64,000 nt of DNA, taken from CAZMRF01 sp964568735. GTDB lineage: Bacteria > Acidobacteriota > Polarisedimenticolia > JACPZX01. The notes beneath the pieces were generated by a model, which saw only the letters and a program-made list of their open reading frames with translations, did no database searches and had not been told where the DNA came from. Numbering within the stretch: position 1 is the first letter of the stretch; each line of letters starts with the position of its first letter. The translations under genes were made by a program, and so were the position numbers. Below, one piece after another: positions 1 through 8,381 of this stretch. The DNA is taken from NCBI GenBank assembly GCA_964568735.1, contig CAZMRF010000010.1:32014-96013 (forward strand), written 5' to 3'.

Positions 1-12
1 GGACGGCGCCGC

Positions 13-1359
13 GTGCCATCCTTGGGGGCGATGCGTGCGCACGTCCCCGACGAGCGTGGGTTGAATGAGGCTGTGCCAGCCTCCCTCCGCCGGACCGCAA
101 TAACGACACTTCGAGCGGCGAGCGCACGCCCTGGCCGCAGATCGGCCCAGTGTCGACGGCATGGATTGCAGATCGCTGGTTTCCCCGGTTTCGCAGTGCT
201 CCTCCTCTTGCTTGCTGCTCCTGCCGAGGCGGCCGCGACGTCGATCAGGATCGTCGAGCCGGCGAACGGCACGCCCGTCATCGGCGATACGGCGGTCAGG
301 GTTGAGCCGGTCACTCCGGAGGGCGTGCGCCCTCTCAAGATCGAGATCTCCATCGACGGCCTCCGGCTCGCGACGCTCCTGGAGCCGCCCTTCACCGCGA
401 AGTGGGACGCCGGGGACGGAACGGACCCTCACGTCATCCGCGTGAAGCTCTGGGCGAGCGACGGGACGACGGCTGAGGCCACGGTGCGCACCATTCCGCT
501 CATGGGAGTCGAGAGAGCGAGCGTCCTGCTCGTGGAGGTCTACGTCACGGTGAGGTCGTCCGGCGGCGAGTTCGTCATGGATCTGAAGCGCGATGAGTTC
601 AAGGTCACCGAGGACGGCGTGGCCCAGTCCCTCTCCCTCTTCACCTCCGAGCGCAAGCCCGTGCATGTCGTCCTTCTGCTCGACGTCAGCGCCTCGATGA
701 AGCGCGAGGAGCGCCTCTCGAGCGCCATCCAGGCGGCCCGCATCTTCGTCGAGGCGCTCGAGACCGAGGATCGTGTCTCCCTCGTCACCTTCAGCGACTC
801 GGTCTCGGTCCTGGAGCCCTTCACGACCGAGCGCGAGCCGGTTCTGGCCTCGATCGAGTCCGTGGAGGCGCAGCGGGGGACGGCGCTCTACGACGCCATC
901 CACGAGGGGGCCCGCCTCCTGGGGGAGAAGGAGGGCCGGAGGGCGCTCGTGCTCCTCTCCGACGGCCAGGACCTGGCCTTCGACGGGCTGGGGCCGGGCA
1001 GCGGCCACACCTTCGATGAGGCCGTGCAGGAGGCGCTGCGCAACCAGGTGCTCGCCTACACCATCGGGCTGGGCGCACAGCTCGAGAACGACTACGACTA
1101 CGCGCGGCAGCACTCGGCCGAGGAGGTCCTCACCGAGCTGGCCTCCGACACGGGGGGGCGCTTCTTCGCCGTGAGCAAGCCTGGTCGACTACGCAAGGCC
1201 TTCGATCGGATACTCGACGAGCTGCGCTTCCAGTACACGCTGGGGTACAGCCCGACCAACGGCAGGCGCGACGGCTCGTGGCGCGCGATCCAGACGAGCG
1301 TCTCCCGCCCCCGCCTGGAGGTCACCGCCCGCAAGGGCTACTACGCCCCGACGGATTGA
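13..1359 (+). CDS. Secreted VWFA-related domain protein
   Basis: The 448-residue frame opens at a GTG, with an alternative ATG at 31; the left window edge may hide the true start. A hydrophobic segment around residues 56-72 (AVLLLLLAAPAEAAA) looks like a signal peptide placed late, so translation may really begin downstream of residue 1. An Ig-like segment follows (residues about 75-160), then a von Willebrand factor A fold with the MIDAS motif DVSASM near residue 224, a conserved VSLVTFSD strand and LLSDGQD. The C-terminal segment FQYTLGYSP is typical of the VWFA-related proteins abundant in Acidobacteriota. The protein is probably periplasmic or exported, and its ligand cannot be read from sequence. 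A second member of the family lies at 50687-51640. The fold call is firm; the exact start is not. Confidence 0.8.
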   Translation: MPSLGAMRAHVPDERGLNEAVPASLRRTAITTLRAASARPGRRSAQCRRHGLQIAGFPGFAVLLLLLAAPAEAAATSIRIVEPANGTPVIGDTAVRVEPVTPEGVRPLKIEISIDGLRLATLLEPPFTAKWDAGDGTDPHVIRVKLWASDGTTAEATVRTIPLMGVERASVLLVEVYVTVRSSGGEFVMDLKRDEFKVTEDGVAQSLSLFTSERKPVHVVLLLDVSASMKREERLSSAIQAARIFVEALETEDRVSLVTFSDSVSVLEPFTTEREPVLASIESVEAQRGTALYDAIHEGARLLGEKEGRRALVLLSDGQDLAFDGLGPGSGHTFDEAVQEALRNQVLAYTIGLGAQLENDYDYARQHSAEEVLTELASDTGGRFFAVSKPGRLRKAFDRILDELRFQYTLGYSPTNGRRDGSWRAIQTSVSRPRLEVTARKGYYAPTD

Positions 1360-1379
1360 CGCGAAGCCTGGCCTCGACC

Positions 1380-1402
1380 AGGAGGGGCAACCCTTCCCTC
1401 CT
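1380..1402 (+). terminator. Possible hairpin terminator after the VWFA gene
   Basis: The arms AGGAGGG (1380-1386) and CCCTCCT (1396-1402) are perfect complements around a 9-nt loop, 20 nt after the stop codon. No U-tract follows, so intrinsic termination is only a possibility. Confidence 0.3.
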
Positions 1403-1455
1403 GCGAGCCTCAGACCTCTTCTCCCGCCGTAGTTGTGCGAAACCTGAGAATGTTC

Positions 1456-1483
1456 TTGACTTTCGTTTTACTTTCTGTATACT
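1456..1483 (+). promoter_or_regulatory. Sigma-70-like promoter for the ORF6N gene
   Basis: TTGACT (1456-1461) and TATACT (1478-1483) are separated by 16 nt, close to the sigma-70 consensus. The stretch is clearly more A+T rich than its surroundings. The -10 box ends 6 nt before the ATG at 1490, so the predicted transcript would start at or next to the start codon (leaderless). Confidence 0.7.
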
Positions 1484-1489
1484 CCCGGC

Positions 1490-1870
1490 ATGCCTTCGGC
1501 CCGCATGGCAGCAGTTCACGCGCTATCGGCCGACGAGTGGGCGGACTTGAAATCACAATCTGTGACATCGAGCCCCAGGCACGGCGGGCGCCGAAAGCTC
1601 CCCTGGGTGTTCACGGAGCACGGTGCGATCATGGTGGCCTCGGTGCTGAACAGCCCGCGAGCGGTCGAGATGAGCGTTTTCGTAGTCCGGGCCTTTGTCC
1701 GCCTGCGAGATTTCGCCCGTTCGCACGCCGAGCTCGCCGCCAAGCTCTGTGCCCTCGAACGCAAAGTCACAGGCCACGACGAAGATCTCAGAAAGATGTT
1801 TGCTGCTCTCCGTACTCTGATCGCTCCTGCCACCAAACCCCGCCGCCCCATCGGTTTCGGAAACAAGTGA
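1490..1870 (+). CDS. N-terminally shortened ORF6N-domain DNA-binding protein
   Basis: The 126-residue product matches the second half of the ORF6N/KilA-N-related family. It has LSADEWADLKSQ, then GGRRKLPWVFTEHGAIMVASVLNSPRAVEMS and VRAFVRLRDF, then a helical tail (ALERKVTGHDEDLRKMFAALRTL) and the usual RRPIGF ending. Family members normally begin about 45 residues earlier, with a segment containing the remaining part of the ORF6N fold; that part is absent and replaced by about 10 unrelated residues (MPSARMAAVH). The family is common in phages and mobile elements and is thought to bind DNA. This is either a decayed remnant or a short form kept alive by the strong promoter directly in front of it. 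Its stop codon is immediately followed by the next ATG at 1871. Confidence 0.65.
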   Translation: MPSARMAAVHALSADEWADLKSQSVTSSPRHGGRRKLPWVFTEHGAIMVASVLNSPRAVEMSVFVVRAFVRLRDFARSHAELAAKLCALERKVTGHDEDLRKMFAALRTLIAPATKPRRPIGFGNK

Positions 1871-4477
1871 ATGGGCGCTCTCCGCCTTCCCGTTGTCTAT
1901 CCCACGCCAAGTCCGCATCGGGCACCCCCTCTCCATCGACATCTACGCCTGGCGGAGTCTCCACCTGCGAAGCCGGGGGCCGGAGCCCGTCGGCCGCATC
2001 GCCTTGAACGGGCTGTCCCGGCGGGCGGTGCGGCAGCGGCCCGGTGGGTACCTCATCGTGAGGAAGCTGCTCGGCAGGCCGACAGGCTGGCGGTGTCGCT
2101 GCGTTGGGCCCTCGATCTTGCCTCCGCGCCGCACGCCCGCGCGGCGGCGACCTTCGTGGAGAAGGAGGTCTGGATCCAGTTCGGGTATGCACGCATCGAG
2201 GACCACGCCCGGGAGCGCTTCGGCCGGTCTGGCAGGTGGGTTCGGGATCTCGCCGCGCTGGGTCGTTTCTTTTCCACGCACCCGGGACTCGAAGCGGCAG
2301 TCTGCGGAACCGACGGGGGCGCGCCCATCGGGCGCGTGGCGGGCCTTCTCATCGGCCGTATCGCCTCGGCGGAGTCGCTGCGGGAGTGGGTGGCGCTCGC
2401 TCGTTCGTTGAGCGTGAGGGAGCTTCGCGAGGTGGTGGCGGCTGCGCGCGAGGCTGAGTCGGAGTGGCCTCCGGGATTCGGGGACTCGTGCTCGGCTCGT
2501 GTCGCTTCGGGTCATGTCGCCGCTGGAGACGACGACGCCGGCGAGGTCGCCGGGCAACATGCCGCCGAGGGCGATGCCGACGCGTGCGACGTCGCAGGAG
2601 GCCGTGGCGAGGCGGGCAATGCGGGCAACGCCTCAAGAGACGGTATCGAGGCGGGCGATGCCGACGTGGGCAAGATAGTCGCGGGTACGCCCGCGGCCGA
2701 TGATCACGACGACGATGACGCAAGTCGAAGCCTGGTGCGGCTGGAGCTGCCCTCTCCCGCTCTCGCGGCTTTCGACGAAGCCGTCGATCTCTTCCGCGCT
2801 CTCGAAGGGCACGACGCATCGGTGACGGCTTTCGTGGAAGCGCTCGTCGCCGAGGCGGCCTGCTCGAGTCCACCACCTGAGTCGTTCGACGGGGCCTACC
2901 ACGAGGGGCTAACACGGGGCGAGACCATCGCTCTTCGTGAGAGCGCGCTGGCCCATTCCACGAACACCTGGGAGCACCTCCCCGAGCATGGCGGGGCGGC
3001 GCAGGAAGGGCCGGAGTGCGTTCTCCGTCTCGCCTGCTTCACCCTCGAACGGCTGCACGCGATCTCCACCGAAGCAGGCCGCGGCACTCCCTCCGATCTG
3101 GATGCGCAGATCCGGGAGCTGGCGACCCTCGAGGACGAGATCGAGAGGCGGCTGGCGGCGCTCCTGGCAAAAATGGGTGACGACGGGGCCTGGGAACGGC
3201 TCCGGTTCGACTCGGCCGTGCACTACGCCGAGCAACGACTGGGGCTCGGGCGGACAGCCACGCGCATGCGAATGCGCGTCGTGCGCGCACTGAAAAGACT
3301 GCCTGAAACGAGGCGTGCCTACGAGGCCGGAGTGGTGGGGACTGAGGCCGCGTGGCTGGTCTCAAAGATGATCGGCCCGCTTGGCGTGGATCGGCAGGCC
3401 GAGGTGGAGTGGATCGACCGTGCACGGCTCGCCACGGTCAAGCGCCTGCGCGAGGAGGCGCGCCTGGCGCTGAGACGTGCGGCGGGACTCATGGCAGGAA
3501 CTGACGACGTGGAGTCATGCGGGGAGAGTCGGGGAAGCTCAGATGGATTGCTGGGATTCGCTGCGGCGGTCACTGAGGGGCAGTCGGCGCCTGGCGCGCG
3601 TGATGGCAATGGAGGACTGCGGCCTGTCACCGATGCAGAGTGGCACGCCAGTCTCCGGCGCGTTGTCGGCACGGCGCGGGGACGCATCGCGAGACTGGGG
3701 CGGATGGCGGCCTCGCGACGGGTGTCGGATGTTTTCCTCCGGCTGAGGCTGCCTACCGATCTTTGCCTCGAGTTTCTCGGCGCGATCGAGGGGGCCCGAC
3801 GGCGTCTCGAACAGCAGGCGGGCGAGATCCCCTGGGAAGAGCCCTGGCCCGACCCCGATCCACCGGGATCGATCCTCGCCGCGAGAGAGTTCTTCGTCCG
3901 CTGCCGCCGGACGCCTGCGTGGGTGGGCCTCCTCGCTCTCCTCGAGGATTTTGTCGAGACCTGGGACGTCGACCATGCCAGGTCGCGGCGAGCCGGCCAG
4001 GCCATTCACGAGCGGAGCGGCTGGCGATGCTCTGCGCCGGGCTGCACCTCCCGGAAGAACCTCGAGAATCACCACGTTGTCTACAGCGGCCGGGGCGGGA
4101 GCGACGAGCACTGGAATCGCCTCTCGCTCTGCCGCTTCCATCACCAGTGCGGCGAGCACGGGGAGCTGGCACGCGTCCGGGGCCGAGCGCCATTGGGCCT
4201 CCTCTGGCGCCTCGGGCGCGCAGGGTGCGGTGGGAGCTACAGGAACGAGAAGAAGGTGGCGCGGCGGGCTCCGGGCGCGGCGACTCGTGGCGACGGCGAC
4301 ACGGTAACGTCGAGCGCCACGCATCCCACTCTTGAAGCTGCGACAACTCGGGGGTCAACCGCGGGAGCATGTGATTCGGTTGCGACAAGGCAGGCTGCCG
4401 AGGCTGCTTCGGCCGCTGTGATCTCCACCGCGATCCTGAGCGCCCATGCCTTCCGGCGAGCAGGTCAGGGCACGTGA
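1871..4477 (+). CDS. HNH endonuclease domain protein with acidic low-complexity insert
   Basis: The open frame is 868 residues. The HNH nuclease signature lies near the C terminus (about residues 715-765): ERSGWRCSAPGC, then ENHHVVYSGRGGSDEHWN and LCRFHHQCGEHG, giving the Cys/His metal pairs and the H-N-H core. Two related helical segments occur earlier, one near HARERFGRSGRWVRDLAAL and one near HYAEQRLGLGRTATRMRMR, which look like repeated recognition motifs of this family of bacterial HNH proteins. Residues about 215-285 are a degenerate Gly/Ala/Asp-rich stretch (GEVAGQ, GDADAC, DDHDDDD) of no clear function. The first 70 or so residues are Pro/Arg/Ala-rich and unconvincing, so the GTG at 2093 (VSLRWALDL) is a plausible true start. 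The DNA target and cellular role are unknown; such genes are often scattered and repetitive. The last 32 nt overlap the longest open frame of the next gene. Confidence 0.7.
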   Translation: MGALRLPVVYPTPSPHRAPPLHRHLRLAESPPAKPGAGARRPHRLERAVPAGGAAAARWVPHREEAARQADRLAVSLRWALDLASAPHARAAATFVEKEVWIQFGYARIEDHARERFGRSGRWVRDLAALGRFFSTHPGLEAAVCGTDGGAPIGRVAGLLIGRIASAESLREWVALARSLSVRELREVVAAAREAESEWPPGFGDSCSARVASGHVAAGDDDAGEVAGQHAAEGDADACDVAGGRGEAGNAGNASRDGIEAGDADVGKIVAGTPAADDHDDDDASRSLVRLELPSPALAAFDEAVDLFRALEGHDASVTAFVEALVAEAACSSPPPESFDGAYHEGLTRGETIALRESALAHSTNTWEHLPEHGGAAQEGPECVLRLACFTLERLHAISTEAGRGTPSDLDAQIRELATLEDEIERRLAALLAKMGDDGAWERLRFDSAVHYAEQRLGLGRTATRMRMRVVRALKRLPETRRAYEAGVVGTEAAWLVSKMIGPLGVDRQAEVEWIDRARLATVKRLREEARLALRRAAGLMAGTDDVESCGESRGSSDGLLGFAAAVTEGQSAPGARDGNGGLRPVTDAEWHASLRRVVGTARGRIARLGRMAASRRVSDVFLRLRLPTDLCLEFLGAIEGARRRLEQQAGEIPWEEPWPDPDPPGSILAAREFFVRCRRTPAWVGLLALLEDFVETWDVDHARSRRAGQAIHERSGWRCSAPGCTSRKNLENHHVVYSGRGGSDEHWNRLSLCRFHHQCGEHGELARVRGRAPLGLLWRLGRAGCGGSYRNEKKVARRAPGAATRGDGDTVTSSATHPTLEAATTRGSTAGACDSVATRQAAEAASAAVISTAILSAHAFRRAGQGT

Positions 4478-4513
4478 GTTCCATGGATACAGGCCCGAGG
4501 CCGCCCCTGGAGC

Positions 4514-4519
4514 TATAAT
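4514..4519 (+). promoter_or_regulatory. Consensus -10 box upstream of the subtilisin gene
   Basis: A perfect TATAAT stands 58 nt before the GTG start at 4578. No good -35 is visible 16-18 nt upstream, so this is a half-supported promoter. Confidence 0.4.
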
Positions 4520-4577
4520 CACGTTCGATGCCTCGGGTCGAGGATCCCGCCTCCCCTGCTCGTACCAGGAGAACTCC

Positions 4578-6821
4578 GTGAGACGACGTCATTTCGCTTT
4601 CCTCGCGTTCATGATCATGATGATGACCCTCGCTTCCGTTGCGACCGACGCTGCTGCCGACGCTGCCACTGAGCCCTCCTCCTCCCCGTCCTCCTCCCGC
4701 GCGGCACGAACCGGCTCCGGCGCGACCCTCAACTCGTATCTCGCGGATCCCTGGGCCGCCCCCGGGGCGGAAGTCCTCGTGCGCTTCCGCGCCGGCGCCT
4801 CCGACCGGGAGCGTGCCGCGGCTCACTCCCGGGCGGGAATGCTCGGCGGGCGGCTGGTGTCGTGGAGAGGGTGGGAGGCCGTGGTCGCGCCCCCCGGATC
4901 CGATCTGCGCGGTGCCGCGGAGCGGTACCGGCGCGATCCCGCCGTGGAAGATGCCGAGCTCGTGCTTGACCGGAGGATCACCGTGATCCCCAACGACATG
5001 CTCCTCGAGCAGTGGGGACTGCACAACACCGGCCAGAGCATCCACTTCTCCGGCCCCGGCACCCCCGACGCCGACATCGACGCCCCGGAAGCCTGGGATC
5101 TCACCCGGGGAAGCCTCGAGATCATCGTTGCCGTCCTCGACACGGGGATCGACCACACCCTGGCGGATCTCTCGAGCCGCCTCATCGGCGGGATCGACCT
5201 CGTGAACGGTGACGGCCTGGCCCAGGACGACAATGGCCACGGCACGGAGGTGGGCAGCGTCATCGGAGCCATCGGAGGGAACGGGAAGGCGATGACCGGC
5301 GTGAACTGGTCGGTGAGACTCATGCCGATCAAGGTCTGCAACGCCTCCGGCGGCTGCCCCTCGAGCGCCATCATCGGGGGAATCGACTTCGCCGTGGCCA
5401 GCGGCGCCGATGTCATCAACATGAGCTTCGCGTGCGAGGAGGACTTCAGCTCGACCTGGCAGTGCCCGGGCGGCCCGGCCGGGAGCTGCTTCTCCCAGGC
5501 CGAGAAGGACGCCATCACCGACGCCATCGCCGCTGGCGTCGTCGTCGTCGAGGCCGCCGGCAACTGCGGCTCCAACATCGACGATTCCACGAAGGCCTAT
5601 CCCTGCGCCCACGACCTCCCGGGGAACATCTGCGCCGGGGCCTCCGACCTCGACGACGCGCGCTCTCTCTTCAGCAATTTCGGCACCCAGACCGTGGACA
5701 TCGGCGCGCCCGGCCAGGACATCGTCGTGCTGGGCCCGACCCCTCCCGGCGGCCTCTTCTGGGCGGACGGCACCTCCTTCGCGAGCCCCATGGTCGCGGG
5801 AGTGGCAGCGCTGCTCCTTTCACGCGCGGAGCTCACCCCGGAAGAGGTCCACCGTCGCTTGGTGGAGGAAGGAGACGCCGGGAACAACCTCGACGCCGTC
5901 TTCGATGGCGGCCGCGTCAACGCCTTCAGCGCGGTTCAGGACGTCTTCCTGAGGGGGCTGACTTACGCGACCCATGCTCCAGGCGACGTCATGCTCCTCG
6001 CCGACGTCACCGGCGACGGGAGGGCCGACCTCGTCCGGGGCACGGCCGGCACGGGATTCTTCGTGGCGAAGAACAACGGCAAGAAGCGGAAGTTCGCGTC
6101 CATGAACCTCCGATCGACGACGTCCCCCGACACCTTCAACGGCGCGGGCGACGTGGATGGCAACGGCCTCGAGGACATCATCCTCGGCGGGGCCTCGGGC
6201 CTTCGTGTCCTTCGGGCGCGCAACGGCAAGGGAGCCCTTGCGCCAGTGGAGTCATGGAGCGCCGCCGTGCCCGGCAGCCCCGCGCTCGCGGGGGACGTGA
6301 ACGGGGATTTCCTCACGGACGTCGTCAGCTTCGACGGCGCCGAGTTCGACGCGTTCCTGTCGACGGGGTCGGCCTTCGGCCCGATTCAGCAGGGGTGGAC
6401 CTCGGAGGATCCCAGCACCTTCACGGCGCTCGTGGACGCCACGGGAGACGGCCGTGACGACCTCATCCTCTGGAACAACGGCGGATCCATGACCGAGATC
6501 TCGGTCGCCGCCTCGTCGGGATCGCTCTTCTCCGCCTCAACGATCTGGGTCACCAGCAGCAGCGAGTACGACTTCGCGGCCGCGGGCGACTTCGACGGAG
6601 ACGGCGATGGGGACCTCGCGGGGGTGGATCCCAACACCGGCTGCATCGCCGTCTTCATCTCGAACGGCTCGGGCTACGAGGATCCGAGAGCCTGGAGCTG
6701 CCCGGGAGCGGCCTCACACTTCCTCGCCGGATTGGCGGACAACTCCAACGACGGCCTCGTGGACATGGTCATCCGCAACACGGCGACGGGAGCCTGGCGG
6801 CTCCTCCAGGCGGCGCACTGA
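4578..6821 (+). CDS. Secreted S8 subtilisin-like protease with FG-GAP/VCBS repeats
   Basis: I take the GTG at 4578 as the start because AGGAG sits at 4567-4571 and a signal peptide follows at once (VRRRHFAFLAFMIMMMTLASV); the upstream in-frame ATG at 4446 lies inside the HNH gene. From this start the product is 747 residues. A fervidolysin-type propeptide (VLVRFRAGAS to about residue 135) precedes the catalytic domain, which has D188 in AVLDTGID, H221 in NGHGTE and S400 in GTSFASPMVAG, the S8 triad in the usual order. The C-terminal 250 residues carry about six FG-GAP/VCBS-type calcium-loop repeats (for example DVTGDGRADL, DVDGNGLEDI, DFDGDGDGDL), which normally fold into a beta-propeller. 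It is an exported protease, probably self-activated by propeptide removal. The substrate is unknown. Confidence 0.9.
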   Translation: MRRRHFAFLAFMIMMMTLASVATDAAADAATEPSSSPSSSRAARTGSGATLNSYLADPWAAPGAEVLVRFRAGASDRERAAAHSRAGMLGGRLVSWRGWEAVVAPPGSDLRGAAERYRRDPAVEDAELVLDRRITVIPNDMLLEQWGLHNTGQSIHFSGPGTPDADIDAPEAWDLTRGSLEIIVAVLDTGIDHTLADLSSRLIGGIDLVNGDGLAQDDNGHGTEVGSVIGAIGGNGKAMTGVNWSVRLMPIKVCNASGGCPSSAIIGGIDFAVASGADVINMSFACEEDFSSTWQCPGGPAGSCFSQAEKDAITDAIAAGVVVVEAAGNCGSNIDDSTKAYPCAHDLPGNICAGASDLDDARSLFSNFGTQTVDIGAPGQDIVVLGPTPPGGLFWADGTSFASPMVAGVAALLLSRAELTPEEVHRRLVEEGDAGNNLDAVFDGGRVNAFSAVQDVFLRGLTYATHAPGDVMLLADVTGDGRADLVRGTAGTGFFVAKNNGKKRKFASMNLRSTTSPDTFNGAGDVDGNGLEDIILGGASGLRVLRARNGKGALAPVESWSAAVPGSPALAGDVNGDFLTDVVSFDGAEFDAFLSTGSAFGPIQQGWTSEDPSTFTALVDATGDGRDDLILWNNGGSMTEISVAASSGSLFSASTIWVTSSSEYDFAAAGDFDGDGDGDLAGVDPNTGCIAVFISNGSGYEDPRAWSCPGAASHFLAGLADNSNDGLVDMVIRNTATGAWRLLQAAH

Positions 6822-6848
6822 CCGGCGCACGGCCGGCCCTCAGACGCC

Positions 6849-7064
6849 TCAGGTGCCGCCGAAGCCTATCGTGACCTTGCCATTCTCGACGATGACCGGG
6901 ACCTCCCTCTTGCCCTTGGAGTGCTTGAGCATCTCCTGGAGCCGGGAGGCGTCCTGCTTGACGTTCACGTACTCGAAGGCGACACCACGCTTGCCGTAAT
7001 CCTCACGGGCGGCGTTGGTGTAGGGTCAGGTGTCCTTCCCGTAGATCAGGACTGTCGCAAGCAT
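6849..7064 (-). CDS. Uxx-star-type glutaredoxin-like selenoprotein (in-frame TGA = Sec13)
   Basis: Read through one TGA (7028-7026), the minus strand encodes 71 residues: MLATVLIYGKDT, Sec, PYTNAAR, a middle region, then REVPVIVENGKVTIGFGGT. This is a small thioredoxin-fold, glutaredoxin-like protein in which selenocysteine replaces the first Cys of CPYC and Thr replaces the second (U-P-Y-T). It matches the Uxx-star selenoprotein family as I recall it, over the whole length and with the family's IGFGGT end. A Shine-Dalgarno GGAGGAGAA (7076-7068) stands in front of the ATG. A long hairpin immediately after the TGA (6982-7021) can serve as the bacterial SECIS. The gene follows ndk by 13 nt and shares the sucCD-ndk promoter. 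A redox role (peroxide or disulfide chemistry) is inferred. No selA, selB or selD lies in the window. Ordinary gene calling would truncate it to 12 residues or miss it. Confidence 0.92.
6982..7021 (-). promoter_or_regulatory. SECIS-like hairpin for selenocysteine insertion
   Basis: Read on the minus strand, ACACC (7021-7017) pairs with GGTGT (6986-6982), ACGC (7015-7012) with GCGT (6990-6987), GCC (7010-7008) with GGC (6995-6993) and GT (7006-7005) with AC (6997-6996). Single-base bulges and an AA bulge interrupt the stem, and the apical loop is GAGGATT. The stem begins 4 nt after the TGA. This fits bacterial SECIS elements, which lie inside the coding region directly behind the UGA and bind SelB. 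Loop sequence rules differ between phyla, so only the position and the stem are strong evidence. Confidence 0.8.
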
Positions 7065-7077
7065 GGATTCTCCTCCA

Positions 7078-7497
7078 TCAGGAAAGCGTGTCGATCGCCG
7101 AGAAGAAGTACGGGATCTCCGACGCGACCGACGCGGGTGAGTCGGATCCGTGGATTCCGTTGCGCTCGATGTCGGTGGCGTACAGCTTCCGGATCGTCCC
7201 CTCGGCGGCCTGCGCCGGATTCGTGGCTCCCATGAGCTTTCGCAGCGCGTCGATCGCGTTGTCGCGCTCGAGCACCATGGGCATGCAGGGGCCCGAGGAC
7301 ATGAATTCCGTGAGCGCTCCGAAGAAGGGGCGCTCCCTGTGGACGGCATAGAAGCCCTCGGCCTGCTTCTTCGTCATGTGCACGAGGCGCGCCGCCACGA
7401 TCCGGAAGCCCTCCTTCTCCAGCATCGAGATGATCCCGCCGACGTGCGCCTTCCCGACGGCGTCCGGCTTGATGATGGTCAGCGTTCTCTGAAGCAT
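7078..7497 (-). CDS. ndk: Nucleoside diphosphate kinase
   Basis: This 139-residue cytosolic enzyme moves the gamma-phosphate between NTPs and NDPs through a phosphohistidine. It starts with RTLTIIKPDAVGK, the family's first conserved strand and lysine, and carries the active-site signature NGIHGSDS with His116. It is full length. It lies 5 nt downstream of sucD and 13 nt upstream of the selenoprotein, so it is the third gene of the sucCD operon. The pairing is sensible because succinyl-CoA synthetase makes GTP or ATP that Ndk equilibrates. Confidence 0.97.
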   Translation of the reverse strand: MLQRTLTIIKPDAVGKAHVGGIISMLEKEGFRIVAARLVHMTKKQAEGFYAVHRERPFFGALTEFMSSGPCMPMVLERDNAIDALRKLMGATNPAQAAEGTIRKLYATDIERNGIHGSDSPASVASEIPYFFSAIDTLS

Positions 7498-7502
7498 CGC
7501 AG

Positions 7503-8381
7503 CTATCGTCTCCCTGAGAGCACTCTCTCCACGGTCTCCCCCAGCACGGCCGGGCTCTCCGCCACCTGGATCCCCGCAGCCCCCAGGGCCTTCATCTTCT
7601 CGCCGGCCGTTCCGTGCCCTCCCGCGATGATGGCCCCGGCATGGCCCATCCGCTTTCCCGGAGGTGCCGTCCGGCCCGCGACGAAGGCCACGACGGGCTT
7701 CGTCATCTTCTCCTTCGCGAAGGCGGCGGCCTCCTCTTCAGCGGAGCCGCCGATCTCGCCAATCATGAGCACCGCCTCCGTCCCCGGATCCTGCTGGAAG
7801 AGCGCCAGCGCGTCCGTGAAGTTCGTGCCGATGACGGGGTCCCCTCCGATCCCGAGGCAGGTGCTCTGACCGATCCCGCGCTGCGTAAGCTGCCAGACGG
7901 CTTCGTAGGTGAGCGTTCCGCTGCGGGAGACGACGCCGACCTTGCCGGCCTTGTGGATGTACCCCGGCATGATCCCCACCTTGCACTGCCCGGGCGTGAT
8001 CACCCCGGGGCAATTCGGGCCGATGAGGCGCGTCTTCGTCCCCTTCAGCCAGGTCTTCGCGCGGATCATGTCCGCCGTCGGGATCCCCTCGGTGATGCAG
8101 ACGGCGAGGCCCACGCCTGCGTCGGCCGCCTCCATGACCGCATCGGCCGCGAAGCGCGCGGGCACGAAGATCAGCGAGACGTCGGCCCCGGTCTCCCTGA
8201 CGGCCTGCGAGACGGAGTCGAAGACGGGGATCCCCTCGGCCTTCTGCCCGCCCTTGCCGGGGGTGACTCCCGCGACGACCTTCGTCCCGTACTCGGCGCA
8301 CTGCTTTGCGTGGAAGAGCCCTTCCTTGCCCGTGAGGCCCTGCACCACGATGCGGCTCGCGGCGCCTACGAGAATGCTCAT
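7503..8381 (-). CDS. sucD: Succinyl-CoA synthetase alpha subunit
   Basis: The product has 292 residues and forms the CoA-binding and phosphohistidine subunit of the TCA-cycle enzyme that turns succinyl-CoA, Pi and NDP into succinate, CoA and NTP. The CoA-binding Rossmann part begins VGAASRIVVQGLTGKEG, GPNCPGVI is present, and the phosphorylated histidine is H247 in GKRMGHAGAI, near the E. coli position. The ATG overlaps the sucC stop as ATGA (8381-8378), so the two subunits are translationally coupled. The open frame runs on upstream only because the sucC N-terminal part happens to be in the same frame. Confidence 0.97.
   Translation of the reverse strand: MSILVGAASRIVVQGLTGKEGLFHAKQCAEYGTKVVAGVTPGKGGQKAEGIPVFDSVSQAVRETGADVSLIFVPARFAADAVMEAADAGVGLAVCITEGIPTADMIRAKTWLKGTKTRLIGPNCPGVITPGQCKVGIMPGYIHKAGKVGVVSRSGTLTYEAVWQLTQRGIGQSTCLGIGGDPVIGTNFTDALALFQQDPGTEAVLMIGEIGGSAEEEAAAFAKEKMTKPVVAFVAGRTAPPGKRMGHAGAIIAGGHGTAGEKMKALGAAGIQVAESPAVLGETVERVLSGRR

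Noticed and set aside
1893..2411. Alternative-frame ORF resembling a plasmid replication protein (PLSIDIYAWRSLHLRS)
   Set aside because: The likeness is only a few residues, and the overlapping HNH frame has better support from about 2093 onward.
3753..5612. Long minus-strand frame (619 residues) across the HNH and subtilisin genes
   Set aside because: High-G+C shadow; both plus-strand genes have catalytic motifs and this frame has none.
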